Of a stretch of 64,000 nt of DNA, positions 16,586 through 25,065 are shown in pieces. A model generated the notes under the pieces. The model did not search any database. It saw only the letters and a list, made by a program, of their open reading frames with translations, and was not told where the DNA came from. The translations under genes and the position numbers were made by a program. Source of the DNA: Thermocrinis ruber (GTDB lineage Bacteria; Aquificota; Aquificia; Aquificales; Aquificaceae); the NCBI RefSeq assembly GCF_000512735.1, contig NZ_CP007028.1, positions 806,001-870,000 on the forward strand. Reading direction: 5' to 3'. Numbering within the stretch: position 1 is the stretch's first letter; each line of letters opens with the position of its first letter.

Positions 16586-18470
16586 TTTTTACTCCCTCAT
16601 AAAGGTTGTTCTTTTCATAAAGCTTTGAAAGGTTTGCGCTCCTTCTCGTTAGCCAATTGCTCCTGTATAGATGCACCTCCACCAGACCTTCCTGAGGGAA
16701 CAGTTCCTCAGAGAGCCTGCTTATACTTCCACCCTTTGGAAGGCTATCCAAAAGGCCCTTTAAAAATTCCTGAAGGCTACCACCCTCGGGCAAAAAGCCT
16801 TTTGTTTTCCTTTTACCCATGAGGGTTGAGTAGGTCCCTTCCTCCTCTCCCATCAAAAACATGGGCACCCTAAAGTAGGACAGGGAAGATAGCCCATCTA
16901 AGAAGGGAGAGAAGACCACAAAGTGTTCTACCTTTTCCCTAAGCTTGGAAATTCTTTCTGAGCCATAAAGGTCAAAGAGGTCCTCTCCAAAGATCAGAAG
17001 GTTTCTTACCCTTCCCTCCTCCACATGCCTTATTATGCTCTCTATGGGAGTGAGCTCCTCCCAAGAAAAGTTCCCAAGCACGCCCAAAAAGTTCGCCTCT
17101 TTGCAGACCAGCATAACATCCCAGCCCTTTTCCTCTTTAAACTTTCTAACCTTTGCACCCCACTCCTTGGCGGACTCTCCAAAAACACCCTCTAAGTTAA
17201 AGATCAGCAAACCTTTGCCATCAAGCTTTTGGACATCTCCCCAGCTTATCACCTCTGGGTTTAGCTTTGCGTCCCTTTCCACATTGCCCACCTTGAAGAC
17301 CTTACCCTTTATGTAATAAGAGAGCACCGGTGCTGTGGAGGTTAAGTCCTCTCCCACCAACAGAAACTGGGAATAATTCTTGAGCTCCTCAATGCCTATG
17401 GGCTTATACTCTCCGTAGGTTTGCAAGAAGGGATAGAGGTTGGCGGTTAATGTGGTGCTAACCAAGGCGGAGCTTCTTTGGGCAATCTCCTTAAGAAGGG
17501 CTAAGTTTTCGTTGCTGAGGTATCCAGATATAACTATGGCGTTGGTGCCCTCACCCTTTAGGTAGGTGGCAAGGATCTGGGCGGTGTTGCCAAAGGTCTC
17601 CTCTTTACCAAAAAGCTGGGGCTTTCTTAACCTGCTGTCGTTCAAAAGGTCGTAGCCAAAGAAGGCTTTGGCACATATATCCAAGCTATCGGTAGGCTTC
17701 GTTCTATACACCTTTTCTTTGGACCTCCAGTCTCCCACGCCGTATTCTATTTGCACCTCACAACCCACTGGGCAAAGGTTGCAGGCAGTTAGGTCCCTTT
17801 TCAGTAGCCAGCTTCTGGTCCAGTACTTGAAGGGCTTTGAGATTATGGCACCCACTGGGCATACATACACACAGATCCCACACATCTCACAGGTGGAGGT
17901 GTCCATAGGTCTTTGGGCGGGTGCTATGTTTGCCTGAAAGCCCCTCTCTTCCACATACAGAGCCCTTGCACCCACCACATCGTCGCACGCCCGGGTGCAT
18001 CTATAGCACACTACGCATCGGTTGGAGTAATATTCCAAAAAGTCGCTCTCCCAGTCCAGCTGATGCCTCTCCTTCTCAAGGGCAGAGACGGGAACTATTT
18101 GTTTTTGAGGTCCAAAGAGGGCACCATAATTTTGCAGGTCGCATTCTCCCGCTTTGTCGCATATAGGACAGTCTAAGGGATGCCTTGTCATGAAGGCTTG
18201 CAAGAGGTATTTTTGATTTTCCACCACCATAGGATGCTTGGTGGATATAACCATCCCCTCTTCCACGGGTGTATTGCAAGAGGTTATAAGCCTTCCCGTC
18301 TTCTCGTTATATACAATGCACATCCTGCAGGCACCTATTATTCTCAACCTGGGATGATAGCAAAAGTAAGGCACATCTATACCTGCATCCAGCAAAGCCT
18401 GAAGCAGGGGCTTGCCTTTTTCTACCTCAAGGGTCTTCCCATCTACTGTTATAGTAACTATAGATGTCAT
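16578..18470 (-). CDS. nuoG: NADH-quinone oxidoreductase subunit G
   Basis: NuoG carries iron-sulfur clusters of complex I. The N-terminal [2Fe-2S] site is C37, C48, C51 and C65. Next comes the NuoG-specific His-Cys3 cluster around HPLDCPICDKAGEC, then two ferredoxin-like four-cysteine sets (CVVCYRCTRAC and CEMCGICVYVCP). A further set, CNLCPVGC, starts the molybdopterin-like domain, which runs to residue 630. Length is shorter than the E. coli protein. No other nuo gene is adjacent, so this copy is detached from the main cluster. It overlaps the GGDEF gene by 4 bp. Confidence 0.92.
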   Translation of the reverse strand: MTSIVTITVDGKTLEVEKGKPLLQALLDAGIDVPYFCYHPRLRIIGACRMCIVYNEKTGRLITSCNTPVEEGMVISTKHPMVVENQKYLLQAFMTRHPLDCPICDKAGECDLQNYGALFGPQKQIVPVSALEKERHQLDWESDFLEYYSNRCVVCYRCTRACDDVVGARALYVEERGFQANIAPAQRPMDTSTCEMCGICVYVCPVGAIISKPFKYWTRSWLLKRDLTACNLCPVGCEVQIEYGVGDWRSKEKVYRTKPTDSLDICAKAFFGYDLLNDSRLRKPQLFGKEETFGNTAQILATYLKGEGTNAIVISGYLSNENLALLKEIAQRSSALVSTTLTANLYPFLQTYGEYKPIGIEELKNYSQFLLVGEDLTSTAPVLSYYIKGKVFKVGNVERDAKLNPEVISWGDVQKLDGKGLLIFNLEGVFGESAKEWGAKVRKFKEEKGWDVMLVCKEANFLGVLGNFSWEELTPIESIIRHVEEGRVRNLLIFGEDLFDLYGSERISKLREKVEHFVVFSPFLDGLSSLSYFRVPMFLMGEEEGTYSTLMGKRKTKGFLPEGGSLQEFLKGLLDSLPKGGSISRLSEELFPQEGLVEVHLYRSNWLTRRSANLSKLYEKNNLYEGVKNV

Positions 18471-19297
18471 GCACTTTCCTCCTTAATATCTATAAGATAG
18501 GATAACCCATCTGCCTTTAAAACTGCAACTTTAGATTTTCCACTTTGCTTGGCTTGGTAAAGGGCTTTATCCGCCCTTGCTAAAACCTCCGAGTATGATT
18601 TGTCATTGTCCGAAGGTTGGCTTGCACCTATACTAACAGATAACTTTGTAAAAAATTGGATACCGCTCACACATTTAATAATTCTTAAAGCAACCTTTTC
18701 TCCATACTCTATGCTTGTGTTGGGTAATACCATCAAGAATTCGTCTCCACCCCATCTTGCTGCTGTATCTGAAGACCTTGTGTGCGCCCTTATACACAAT
18801 GCAACTTTTATTAGTGCTTCATCTCCTGCGGTATGCCCATAATTGTCGTTTATTTCCTTTAGGTTGTCCAGATCTATGAAAAGCAAAGTATAAGGCTGTT
18901 TGTATCTTTTCCATAGGTTGTGTGTTTTTTCAAGGAAATTAAGCATAAACTTCCTATTATACAGTTGAGTTAAATTGTCAATGAAGCTAGACCTAATATT
19001 GTTTATATTGGTTATATTAACCACACTTTCGTAAAACATTCCCCCCCATGGTATAACACCATATCCTCTTAAATAAGATTCAAATTCAAGATCTACTATA
19101 TCAAATCCACTTTCTTTTCCATATACAGGGCATTTTATACCACGCTGATAACAAGGTGTTTCTAAGTTGTATAGCACTTTATAGCATTCTTTTCCAATTA
19201 TTTCTCCAAACATATTCTTTGCGGTTTGATTGGCTGCCACAATTCGGTAATTGCTATCTATTATTAAAGATGGCAGAAGCCTTTCTATACCTTCCAT
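18467..19297 (-). CDS. PAS-GGDEF diguanylate cyclase
   Basis: The 276-aa protein starts with a PAS-like domain (about 1-95) that contains CYKVLYNLETPCYQRGIKCPVYG, a three-cysteine loop. A GGDEF domain (about 105-260) follows, with LTQLYNRKFML, DLDNLKEIND and the intact active site RWGGDEF. It should make cyclic-di-GMP from GTP. No RxxD inhibitory site is obvious. There is no membrane segment. The cysteine loop suggests redox or metal sensing, which is inference. It overlaps genes on both sides by 1-4 bp. Confidence 0.93.
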   Translation of the reverse strand: MEGIERLLPSLIIDSNYRIVAANQTAKNMFGEIIGKECYKVLYNLETPCYQRGIKCPVYGKESGFDIVDLEFESYLRGYGVIPWGGMFYESVVNITNINNIRSSFIDNLTQLYNRKFMLNFLEKTHNLWKRYKQPYTLLFIDLDNLKEINDNYGHTAGDEALIKVALCIRAHTRSSDTAARWGGDEFLMVLPNTSIEYGEKVALRIIKCVSGIQFFTKLSVSIGASQPSDNDKSYSEVLARADKALYQAKQSGKSKVAVLKADGLSYLIDIKEESA

Positions 19298-19869
19298 TAC
19301 CTTACCTCAAATACCACTTTTTGTCCTCTTTTCATAAGCTCCTCCACTACCTGTACTGCAGACTCAAAATCAAAGACCTTTCCTCCAAAGCCTTTTGCAA
19401 ACTTCTCCGCGTCTTCTTTATTGCCAAAGGCTATGGCGGAGGGACTACAGCAGGGCACCGCCGAAGAATCTACCACATACCAAGCGGAAAAGCAGTTAAT
19501 TGGATTGCCCGATATAAAGTCTCGGGTCATGCAAGATTGGACTTCATTGCCCTGAAGTTCCTTAAAGAGAAGAAGCCCACAGTGGGCACAGCAGGCGTAA
19601 ACTGTTTTACCCGTAAGCCTATACACAAACTCCAACCGTTTGTCGGATAGTTTCCCACAGTAAGCACATACACCTATCTCTTGAACCTGCTTTTCTTCCT
19701 CCTTTTTCAAAAGAAGCTCCCCGTGTCTTCTTATGATCTTTCCTTCCCTCTCCAACTCCCTAACATCCCTGTATATGGTCATGAGGGAGACGCCAAAGTG
19801 TTCCGCGAGGGTTTTAACACTGTTGTATCCCTTTGCTATCAGTTCAAGTATCTGTTCCTTCCTGTTCAT
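19297..19869 (-). CDS. DeoR-type HTH fused to a NosL-like Cys-rich domain
   Basis: Residues 1-55 form a DeoR-type winged helix (ILELIAKGYNSVKTLAEHFG, then VSLMTIYRDVRELEREGKI). Residues 66-190 resemble the NosL copper-binding fold: CAYCG, CCAHCG, then TRDFISGNPINCFSAWYVV, the AFGNKEDAEKFAKGFGG block and a final helix. Nine cysteines are present (68, 71, 92, 93, 96, 112, 125, 139, 140). NosL proteins are periplasmic copper chaperones, but this one lacks a signal peptide and carries DNA-binding helices. I infer a metal(loid)-responsive transcription factor. The ligand (copper or arsenite) is unknown. Confidence 0.75.
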   Translation of the reverse strand: MNRKEQILELIAKGYNSVKTLAEHFGVSLMTIYRDVRELEREGKIIRRHGELLLKKEEEKQVQEIGVCAYCGKLSDKRLEFVYRLTGKTVYACCAHCGLLLFKELQGNEVQSCMTRDFISGNPINCFSAWYVVDSSAVPCCSPSAIAFGNKEDAEKFAKGFGGKVFDFESAVQVVEELMKRGQKVVFEVR

Positions 19870-19874
19870 TTGTA

Positions 19875-20558
19875 CTATAAATTTAACATGGTCTGTATAA
19901 ACTTTTCAACTCCCACCGTTGCCTTTTCCCTTATAACTATGTCCGCTATCTCGGATATGGGAGTGCTCTCTGGGTTTATTTCTACCACCTTGGCACCATG
20001 CTGTTTTGCCACAAAGGGAAGAAGTCCCGCCGGATAGACAACTCCCGAGGTTCCTACCACCAAAAATACTTCGCAGGACTTTGCCAAACGCTCAGCCTCT
20101 TCCAGAGCATCCATTGGCAAGCTCTCTCCAAACCAAACTACCGCTGGCCTTAAAAGCCCATTGCAAAATTTACACTTTGGAGGTATCTCCCTTAAGGGTA
20201 CCTCGTAATTCTCATACTCCTTTCCACAGCTTGTGCATCGAACCCTCCATATGTTCCCATGAAGCTCTATGACCTTCTTTGCGCCCGCCCTTTGGTGTAA
20301 GCCATCCACATTTTGAGTAATTATTACAGCATCTATCTGTGCCAACAGCTTGTGAGCCTTGTTGGGCTGTGCTTTGCTTATAAGCTGTCTTCTCCAATCA
20401 TACCATTCCCAAACCAGTTTGGGATTTTTTCTAAAAGCCTCAGGCGTTGCCAACTCTTCGGGCTTGAAGTTCTTCCAGAGCCCTTCCTTACCCCTAAAGG
20501 TGGGAATACCGCTCTCCGCAGACACACCCGCCCCCGTTAAAACCACCAAATTCATCAT
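19875..20558 (-). CDS. cobB: NAD-dependent protein deacylase (Sir2)
   Basis: This bacterial sirtuin of about 227 aa removes acyl groups from lysines using NAD. It shows [27 protein letters not shown] with the catalytic HGN block (IELHGN), and the zinc cysteines CTSC and CKFC, followed by RPAVVWFGE and [11 protein letters not shown]. The start is set at MMNLVV (20558; a second ATG is at 20555) because the extra upstream residues do not resemble sirtuins. It diverges from aioX with only 17 bp between starts. Confidence 0.95.
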   Translation of the reverse strand: MMNLVVLTGAGVSAESGIPTFRGKEGLWKNFKPEELATPEAFRKNPKLVWEWYDWRRQLISKAQPNKAHKLLAQIDAVIITQNVDGLHQRAGAKKVIELHGNIWRVRCTSCGKEYENYEVPLREIPPKCKFCNGLLRPAVVWFGESLPMDALEEAERLAKSCEVFLVVGTSGVVYPAGLLPFVAKQHGAKVVEINPESTPISEIADIVIREKATVGVEKFIQTMLNL

Positions 20559-20575
20559 AAATTTAATTTTTAACC

Positions 20576-21403
20576 ATGATCGTCCTTTTTGCACTCTTGC
20601 TGAGTGTTCTTTTAGCCTTTGGTAGGGATATAAAGGTAGGATTTACCGCGGTCATCACAAGGGAAGATGTAAAAACCATAAAGGACTTTTTGGACTACCT
20701 TTCAAGGAAAACGGGCTTTAGCTTTAGTCCAGTCTTTGCGAGGTCCTACGATGAAATGGATTTTTATCTTTTCAACGGAAAGGTTGATTTGGCTTACATC
20801 TGCGGTGCTCCATATGTGGAAGGGCACAAAAAATACGGTTATTACCTCGTCGCGGTCCCACTTACCTCCGATGGTCCCTACTACTATTCCTATGTTATAA
20901 CCAAAAAAGACAGATCTTATCGGTCAATCCTTGATTTTGAAGGAAAACCTTACGCCTTTTCGGACCCAAAGTCCAACTCAGGTTCCGTTGCCCCCACTTA
21001 CTTTCTTCTGAAAAACGGATACTCTCCCACTGAGTTTTTTAAACCCTTGATATACACTTACTCCCATTACGAGTCTATAATGGCGGTCTATAAGGGATTT
21101 GTGGAGGGTGCCAGCGTAGATAGCATAGTCTATGAACATACCAGTTTAGTGGCACCGTATATCACCAACAAGCTTAAAGTTATCCAGAAGTTTGGACCCT
21201 TCCCGGCCACACCTATTGTAGCAAGCAAAAGACTGGACCCAAATATAGTAAAAGTGGTAAAGAGAACCCTTTTAGAGATGCATCAGGATGAGGAGGGAAG
21301 GAAAATCCTAAAGAATATGGGCATATTGGGCTTTACCTACCTTGAGCCAAAACATTACGAAACCATAGCCCATATGATAAGCTACATAAAGAAAATTAGA
21401 TGA
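20576..21403 (+). CDS. aioX: Arsenite-sensing periplasmic binding protein
   Basis: The 275-aa protein has a signal peptide (about 1-15) and a PhnD-like periplasmic-binding fold ([15 protein letters not shown] start, [18 protein letters not shown]). AioX proteins bind As(III) through a conserved cysteine and trigger the AioS kinase. Here a single cysteine, C76 in [11 protein letters not shown], is present in the whole protein and sits in the ligand-cleft region. It is followed by aioS with an ATGA overlap, then aioR and aioBA, the standard order. No Shine-Dalgarno is visible before the ATG. Phosphonate binding is the alternative, but the context argues for arsenite. Confidence 0.88.
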   Translation: MIVLFALLLSVLLAFGRDIKVGFTAVITREDVKTIKDFLDYLSRKTGFSFSPVFARSYDEMDFYLFNGKVDLAYICGAPYVEGHKKYGYYLVAVPLTSDGPYYYSYVITKKDRSYRSILDFEGKPYAFSDPKSNSGSVAPTYFLLKNGYSPTEFFKPLIYTYSHYESIMAVYKGFVEGASVDSIVYEHTSLVAPYITNKLKVIQKFGPFPATPIVASKRLDPNIVKVVKRTLLEMHQDEEGRKILKNMGILGFTYLEPKHYETIAHMISYIKKIR

Positions 21404-23073
21404 AGGCTTTTGCTGAAAGGCTCAGAAAAGCCAGCATAGGACTAAAACTTTCCCTCACTTTTGTTTTTGTAATCGCCCTCTGTTCTCTACCTATGTCTTT
21501 GCTAACCATAAACTATCTGAGCAACAAACTAAAACAGCATGTGATGAACACCATTGAAGAGTCTGTACAATCTCAAAAGGATGAACTCATAGAGCTTATC
21601 CTTATGGAAAACTACTGGAGAGCCTTTAACAAAATTGAAGCCCTCTCTCAAATACCAGGTGTAAAGGAGGTGGTCCTTGTGGATGCCAACAACCGCGTAA
21701 TCGCTTCTTCAAAACCAGAGGAGAAGGTAGTGGGAAGATACTTTTCTAGCAGCACAGATTACCTAAAAATCCCCATAGAAAGCTATTCATACACTATAGG
21801 CTATCTCTACTATCAGATCAAAAGGGAATACATAGAGGGTATCGTATCTCCCCTTAGGTTTATTACCTTGGCTTTTACTTTCTTCTTTACCCTTGTGGGC
21901 GTGCTCTTGGGAGTGTTTGTTTCCCTTAGAATAAATGAAAGGCTAAGGCAGGTGAGGGAAATGATAGAGGAGTTTAAAAGGGGAGGTATGCCCACCAAGA
22001 AGGATTTTTGGGAGAGGGATGAGTTAACCGAGTTGGCAGACTTTGTGCATAAAAGCTTGAGCGACCTTAAGGGTATCTTTTCCAACTTGGAGTTTGCAAG
22101 AAACTTTTATGAGAGCCTGTTTAACACCCTACAGGAGATCGTTCTAATATTAGATGAGGCGGGAACCATATACTTTTGCAACAAGGCAGTAGAGAACTAT
22201 GGCTTTTCAGTGGAGAGCCTGCTTGGAAGAAAGGTGGGAGTGCTTTTGGGAGGACCGAGGGAAAGAAGAGAGGTAAGGGAGAGCATAAGGCAGAAAGGAA
22301 CCTACACGGGCGTGGTAAAGCTCAGAAACAAGAAAGGGGAAGAGAGCTACGCCTTGGCGGTCTTGGTGCCTTGGGTGGATGCCTTTATCTTTACCCTAAA
22401 GGATATAACGGAGCTAAAAAGGTCCGAGGAGTTGGTAAAGAGGATGGAGGTTTTTTCCTTGCTTGGGGAGATGAGCGCCTACCTCGCCCATGAACTAAAA
22501 AATGCCATCCTCCCTCTGAAGCTTTTATCTGAAGTAAGCGAATGGAACGAGGACGATATAAAGGTGGTTAGGGCTTCAATAGAGAGGGTTGATAAAATAG
22601 TGAGTAGCTTTTTACAGTTTGCCAGACCTGTAGAGGAGAAAAAAAGAGAGTTTAGCTCCTGGCAGTTGGTGGAGGATGTGTTAAAGATCTACGAGCCCGC
22701 CATAAAGAAGAAGGACATAGACTTGGTTTTGGATGTGATGGACTTTAAACTATACACCAACAAAACCGCTTTGGAGATCATCCTCAGCAACCTACTCAAA
22801 AACGCCATAGAGGCAGTAGATGAAAAAGGTAGGATAGAAGTTTCCCTCAGGAAAGACGGAGAAAAGACAATCCTTATGGTAAAGGACAACGGGCACGGGA
22901 TACCCAAAAAGCACATAAAGAAAGTCTTTGATCCCTTCTTTAGCACAAAGCGGGACAGCACTGGGCTTGGTCTTTCTACGGTAGCCAGGTATGTGCAAAT
23001 GCTTGAGGGAAAGCTGAGCGTTTTCTCCGAGGAAGGAAAAGGTTCTACCTTTTTAGTGGAGGTGAAGGCATGA
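21400..23073 (+). CDS. aioS: Sensor histidine kinase of the arsenite system
   Basis: This 557-aa membrane kinase has one transmembrane helix near 20-40, a sensor segment (about 41-145), a second helix near 150-170 and a HAMP-like linker. A PAS domain (about 235-345) precedes the H-box LAHELKNAILPLKLL (H near 365), N-box LLKNAIEAV, and G boxes DNGHGIP and STGLGLSTV. It should autophosphorylate when AioX reports arsenite and pass phosphate to AioR. It is coupled to aioX and overlaps aioR by 4 bp. Confidence 0.92.
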   Translation: MKAFAERLRKASIGLKLSLTFVFVIALCSLPMSLLTINYLSNKLKQHVMNTIEESVQSQKDELIELILMENYWRAFNKIEALSQIPGVKEVVLVDANNRVIASSKPEEKVVGRYFSSSTDYLKIPIESYSYTIGYLYYQIKREYIEGIVSPLRFITLAFTFFFTLVGVLLGVFVSLRINERLRQVREMIEEFKRGGMPTKKDFWERDELTELADFVHKSLSDLKGIFSNLEFARNFYESLFNTLQEIVLILDEAGTIYFCNKAVENYGFSVESLLGRKVGVLLGGPRERREVRESIRQKGTYTGVVKLRNKKGEESYALAVLVPWVDAFIFTLKDITELKRSEELVKRMEVFSLLGEMSAYLAHELKNAILPLKLLSEVSEWNEDDIKVVRASIERVDKIVSSFLQFARPVEEKKREFSSWQLVEDVLKIYEPAIKKKDIDLVLDVMDFKLYTNKTALEIILSNLLKNAIEAVDEKGRIEVSLRKDGEKTILMVKDNGHGIPKKHIKKVFDPFFSTKRDSTGLGLSTVARYVQMLEGKLSVFSEEGKGSTFLVEVKA

Positions 23074-24395
23074 GAGTTATAGTGGTGGATGATGATTTTG
23101 GGGTTTTGCATTCTATAAAAAGGGTCCTCAGTTCAAAGGGCTTTGAGGTGGTTGCCCTGCAGTCCCCGGAGGGCTTGGAGGAGTATCTGCCAGAGAGCAA
23201 CCTACTTTTGATGGATATAAGGTTGGAGGGTGAGAGGGGGACGGATGTGGTGGAGAAACTGAGGGCAAAGGGTTTTAACATTCCGGTGATCTTTATAACC
23301 GCCTATGCGGATGCGGACGCGGTGGTAAATGCCTCAAGGCTTGGTGCGGTAGATGTATTAAAAAAGCCCTTTAGTAGCCAAGAGCTTTTGCAGGCGGTAA
23401 AAAACGCCCTGGAGTTTGTTCCAAAGCTTGAGCCCTCTTACAGCAGGGAATTAAAGGTAATTGGCTCCTCAAGGGCTATGTTTGAGGTGTTCAAAAAGGT
23501 GGGCTTAGCCTGTCAAAATGATCTGAATGTTTTGATAACAGGAGAGACGGGGGTAGGAAAGGAAGTTGTTGCCAAACTCATCCATGAAAACTCTCCGAGG
23601 AGAGAGGGACCCTTTGTAATACTGCACTGCCCAGCCATACCCTGGGACCTCTTTGAGGCAGAGCTCTTTGGTTATGTGAAGGGAGCCTTTACGGGCGCAT
23701 TGGTGGATAAAAAGGGAAAGGCTAAGTTGGCGGAGGGCGGAACGCTATTTTTGGATGAGATAGGGGATTTACCCTACAAGCTCCAAGCCAAGCTTTTGGC
23801 TTTTGTGGAAAGAAAGAGCTTTTTCCCCTTGGGTAGCTCAAAGGAGGAGAAGGCAAATGTAAGGCTCATCTTTGCCACCAACAGGGACCTAAAAAAGATG
23901 GTGGAAGAGGGAAAATTCAGAGAGGACCTATACCACAGAATAAGCCAGTTGGAAATACACGTGCCACCACTCAGAGAAAGAAAAGAGGACATAAAACCCT
24001 TGGTGGAATACTTTGTAGCCCTTGCCAACGCCGAGTTGGGAACGAGCGTGGAGGGAGTGGAGGAGCAGGCACTAAGAAAACTCATGGACTATTCCTTTCC
24101 GGGGAATGTTAGGGAGCTAAAAAACTTAGTCTATAAGGCAGTGCTTGAAACAAGGTTTGGAAGGATAAAGGACTTTGCCCTTCAGGAGGAAAAAAAACAT
24201 TCTTCTTTTGAGAAAGCTTTGGAGCTTTTGCTTGATGCGGTGCCAGAGGAGGAACTTCCAAACCTCCTTGAGAGGGTGGAGCTATACCTTATAAAAAAGC
24301 TTCTTGAAAGATACTCAGGGAACAAATCCAAAGTGGCGAGCCTTTTGGGAATATCCAGAAACACCCTGGAAAGCAGACTAAGAAACCTCAAGTAA
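23070..24395 (+). CDS. aioR: Sigma-54-dependent response regulator
   Basis: This NtrC-type activator has 441 aa: receiver domain (1-120, phosphoacceptor D49 in LLMDIRL), AAA+ domain with Walker A GETGVGKE, the sigma-54 contact GAFTGA, and LFLDEIGDLP. A C-terminal Fis-like helix-turn-helix, SKVASLLGISRNTLESRLR, ends the protein. It should bind enhancer dyads and activate sigma-54 promoters. Two matching dyad pairs and -24/-12 promoters lie directly downstream (24400-24505) and before the flavoprotein gene (27903-28008), so its regulon can be predicted. Confidence 0.94.
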   Translation: MRVIVVDDDFGVLHSIKRVLSSKGFEVVALQSPEGLEEYLPESNLLLMDIRLEGERGTDVVEKLRAKGFNIPVIFITAYADADAVVNASRLGAVDVLKKPFSSQELLQAVKNALEFVPKLEPSYSRELKVIGSSRAMFEVFKKVGLACQNDLNVLITGETGVGKEVVAKLIHENSPRREGPFVILHCPAIPWDLFEAELFGYVKGAFTGALVDKKGKAKLAEGGTLFLDEIGDLPYKLQAKLLAFVERKSFFPLGSSKEEKANVRLIFATNRDLKKMVEEGKFREDLYHRISQLEIHVPPLRERKEDIKPLVEYFVALANAELGTSVEGVEEQALRKLMDYSFPGNVRELKNLVYKAVLETRFGRIKDFALQEEKKHSSFEKALELLLDAVPEEELPNLLERVELYLIKKLLERYSGNKSKVASLLGISRNTLESRLRNLK

Positions 24396-24399
24396 AATC

Positions 24400-24437
24400 T
24401 GCTCAATTTTTGAGCACCCATTGTCAAAATTTGAGCA
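24400..24437 (+). promoter_or_regulatory. Paired AioR operator (enhancer) before aioBA
   Basis: Site 1 at 24400-24416 is the perfect dyad TGCTCAATTTTTGAGCA. Site 2 at 24421-24437, TTGTCAAAATTTGAGCA, is a weaker copy with an intact right half. The sites start 21 bp apart, two helical turns, and end 52 bp before the -24 box. The same arrangement recurs at 27903-27940. Assignment to AioR is inferred from position. Confidence 0.75.
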
Positions 24438-24489
24438 TTCTCGGGGAGGTTTCCTTTTGAAAAGTCTTGATTTTTCAATGTTTTAAAAC

Positions 24490-24505
24490 TGGCACGAAGT
24501 TTGCA
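24490..24505 (+). promoter_or_regulatory. Sigma-54 promoter of aioBA
   Basis: TGGCACG (24490-24496), 4 bp, then TTGCA (24501-24505) is a full-consensus -24/-12 element. A CTTGATTTTTCA word at 24466-24477 is shared with the second promoter. Confidence 0.92.
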
Positions 24506-24538
24506 GTATATAAAAAGCGAAACCCGTTAGGAGGTGTG

Positions 24539-25051
24539 ATGATGTTTATGACTAAGATTTCCAGAAGGACCTTCATAGGGGGGAGCGCAATGATGGGCGC
24601 TCTCTTGACCTCGCCGGAGCTGGTGAAGGCCCTTACGAGCCAGCCCTACCCAAGGGTAAAGGTGGCAAACATCAGGAACCTGAGGGTAGGCGAGCCTGTT
24701 AGCTTTAACTACCCAGATGAGCACTCTCCCGCAGTGCTCATCAAGCTTGGAGAAAGGGCTTATGGCGGTGTGGGACCGGATGGGGATATAGTGGCATTCT
24801 CTTCCCTATGCACCCACATGGGCTGTCCTGTTAGCTATTCCAAAAAGCGGTTTGTGTGTGCGTGCCACTACTCTATGTTTGATCCCGCAAAGAACGGACA
24901 GACCTATCAAGGGCACGCTTCTGAATGGCTCCCTCAGATAATCTTACGCTTTGAGCCAAGCACAGGAGACATATACGCGGAGGGAGTGGAAGGGCTTATT
25001 TGGGGAAGAGTTAGAAATGTTTTGAAAGCTACAAAAACTACCAAAAAATAA
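24539..25051 (+). CDS. aioB: Arsenite oxidase small (Rieske) subunit
   Basis: This Rieske protein accepts electrons from the molybdenum subunit and passes them to a cytochrome or copper carrier. A Tat signal is visible (SRRTFIGGSAMMGALL), so the folded AB complex is exported. The [2Fe-2S] ligands are in CTHMGCP and CACHYSMFD. The start is the ATG at 24539 or 24542 after GGAGG, and earlier in-frame codons are upstream of the promoter. It is 14 bp before aioA and driven by the sigma-54 promoter. Confidence 0.95.
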   Translation: MMFMTKISRRTFIGGSAMMGALLTSPELVKALTSQPYPRVKVANIRNLRVGEPVSFNYPDEHSPAVLIKLGERAYGGVGPDGDIVAFSSLCTHMGCPVSYSKKRFVCACHYSMFDPAKNGQTYQGHASEWLPQIILRFEPSTGDIYAEGVEGLIWGRVRNVLKATKTTKK

Positions 25052-25065
25052 AGGAGGTGTAAGCC

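Noticed and set aside
24467-24538. Upstream start for aioB
   Set aside because: It would include the -24/-12 promoter. The Tat signal begins after 24539.
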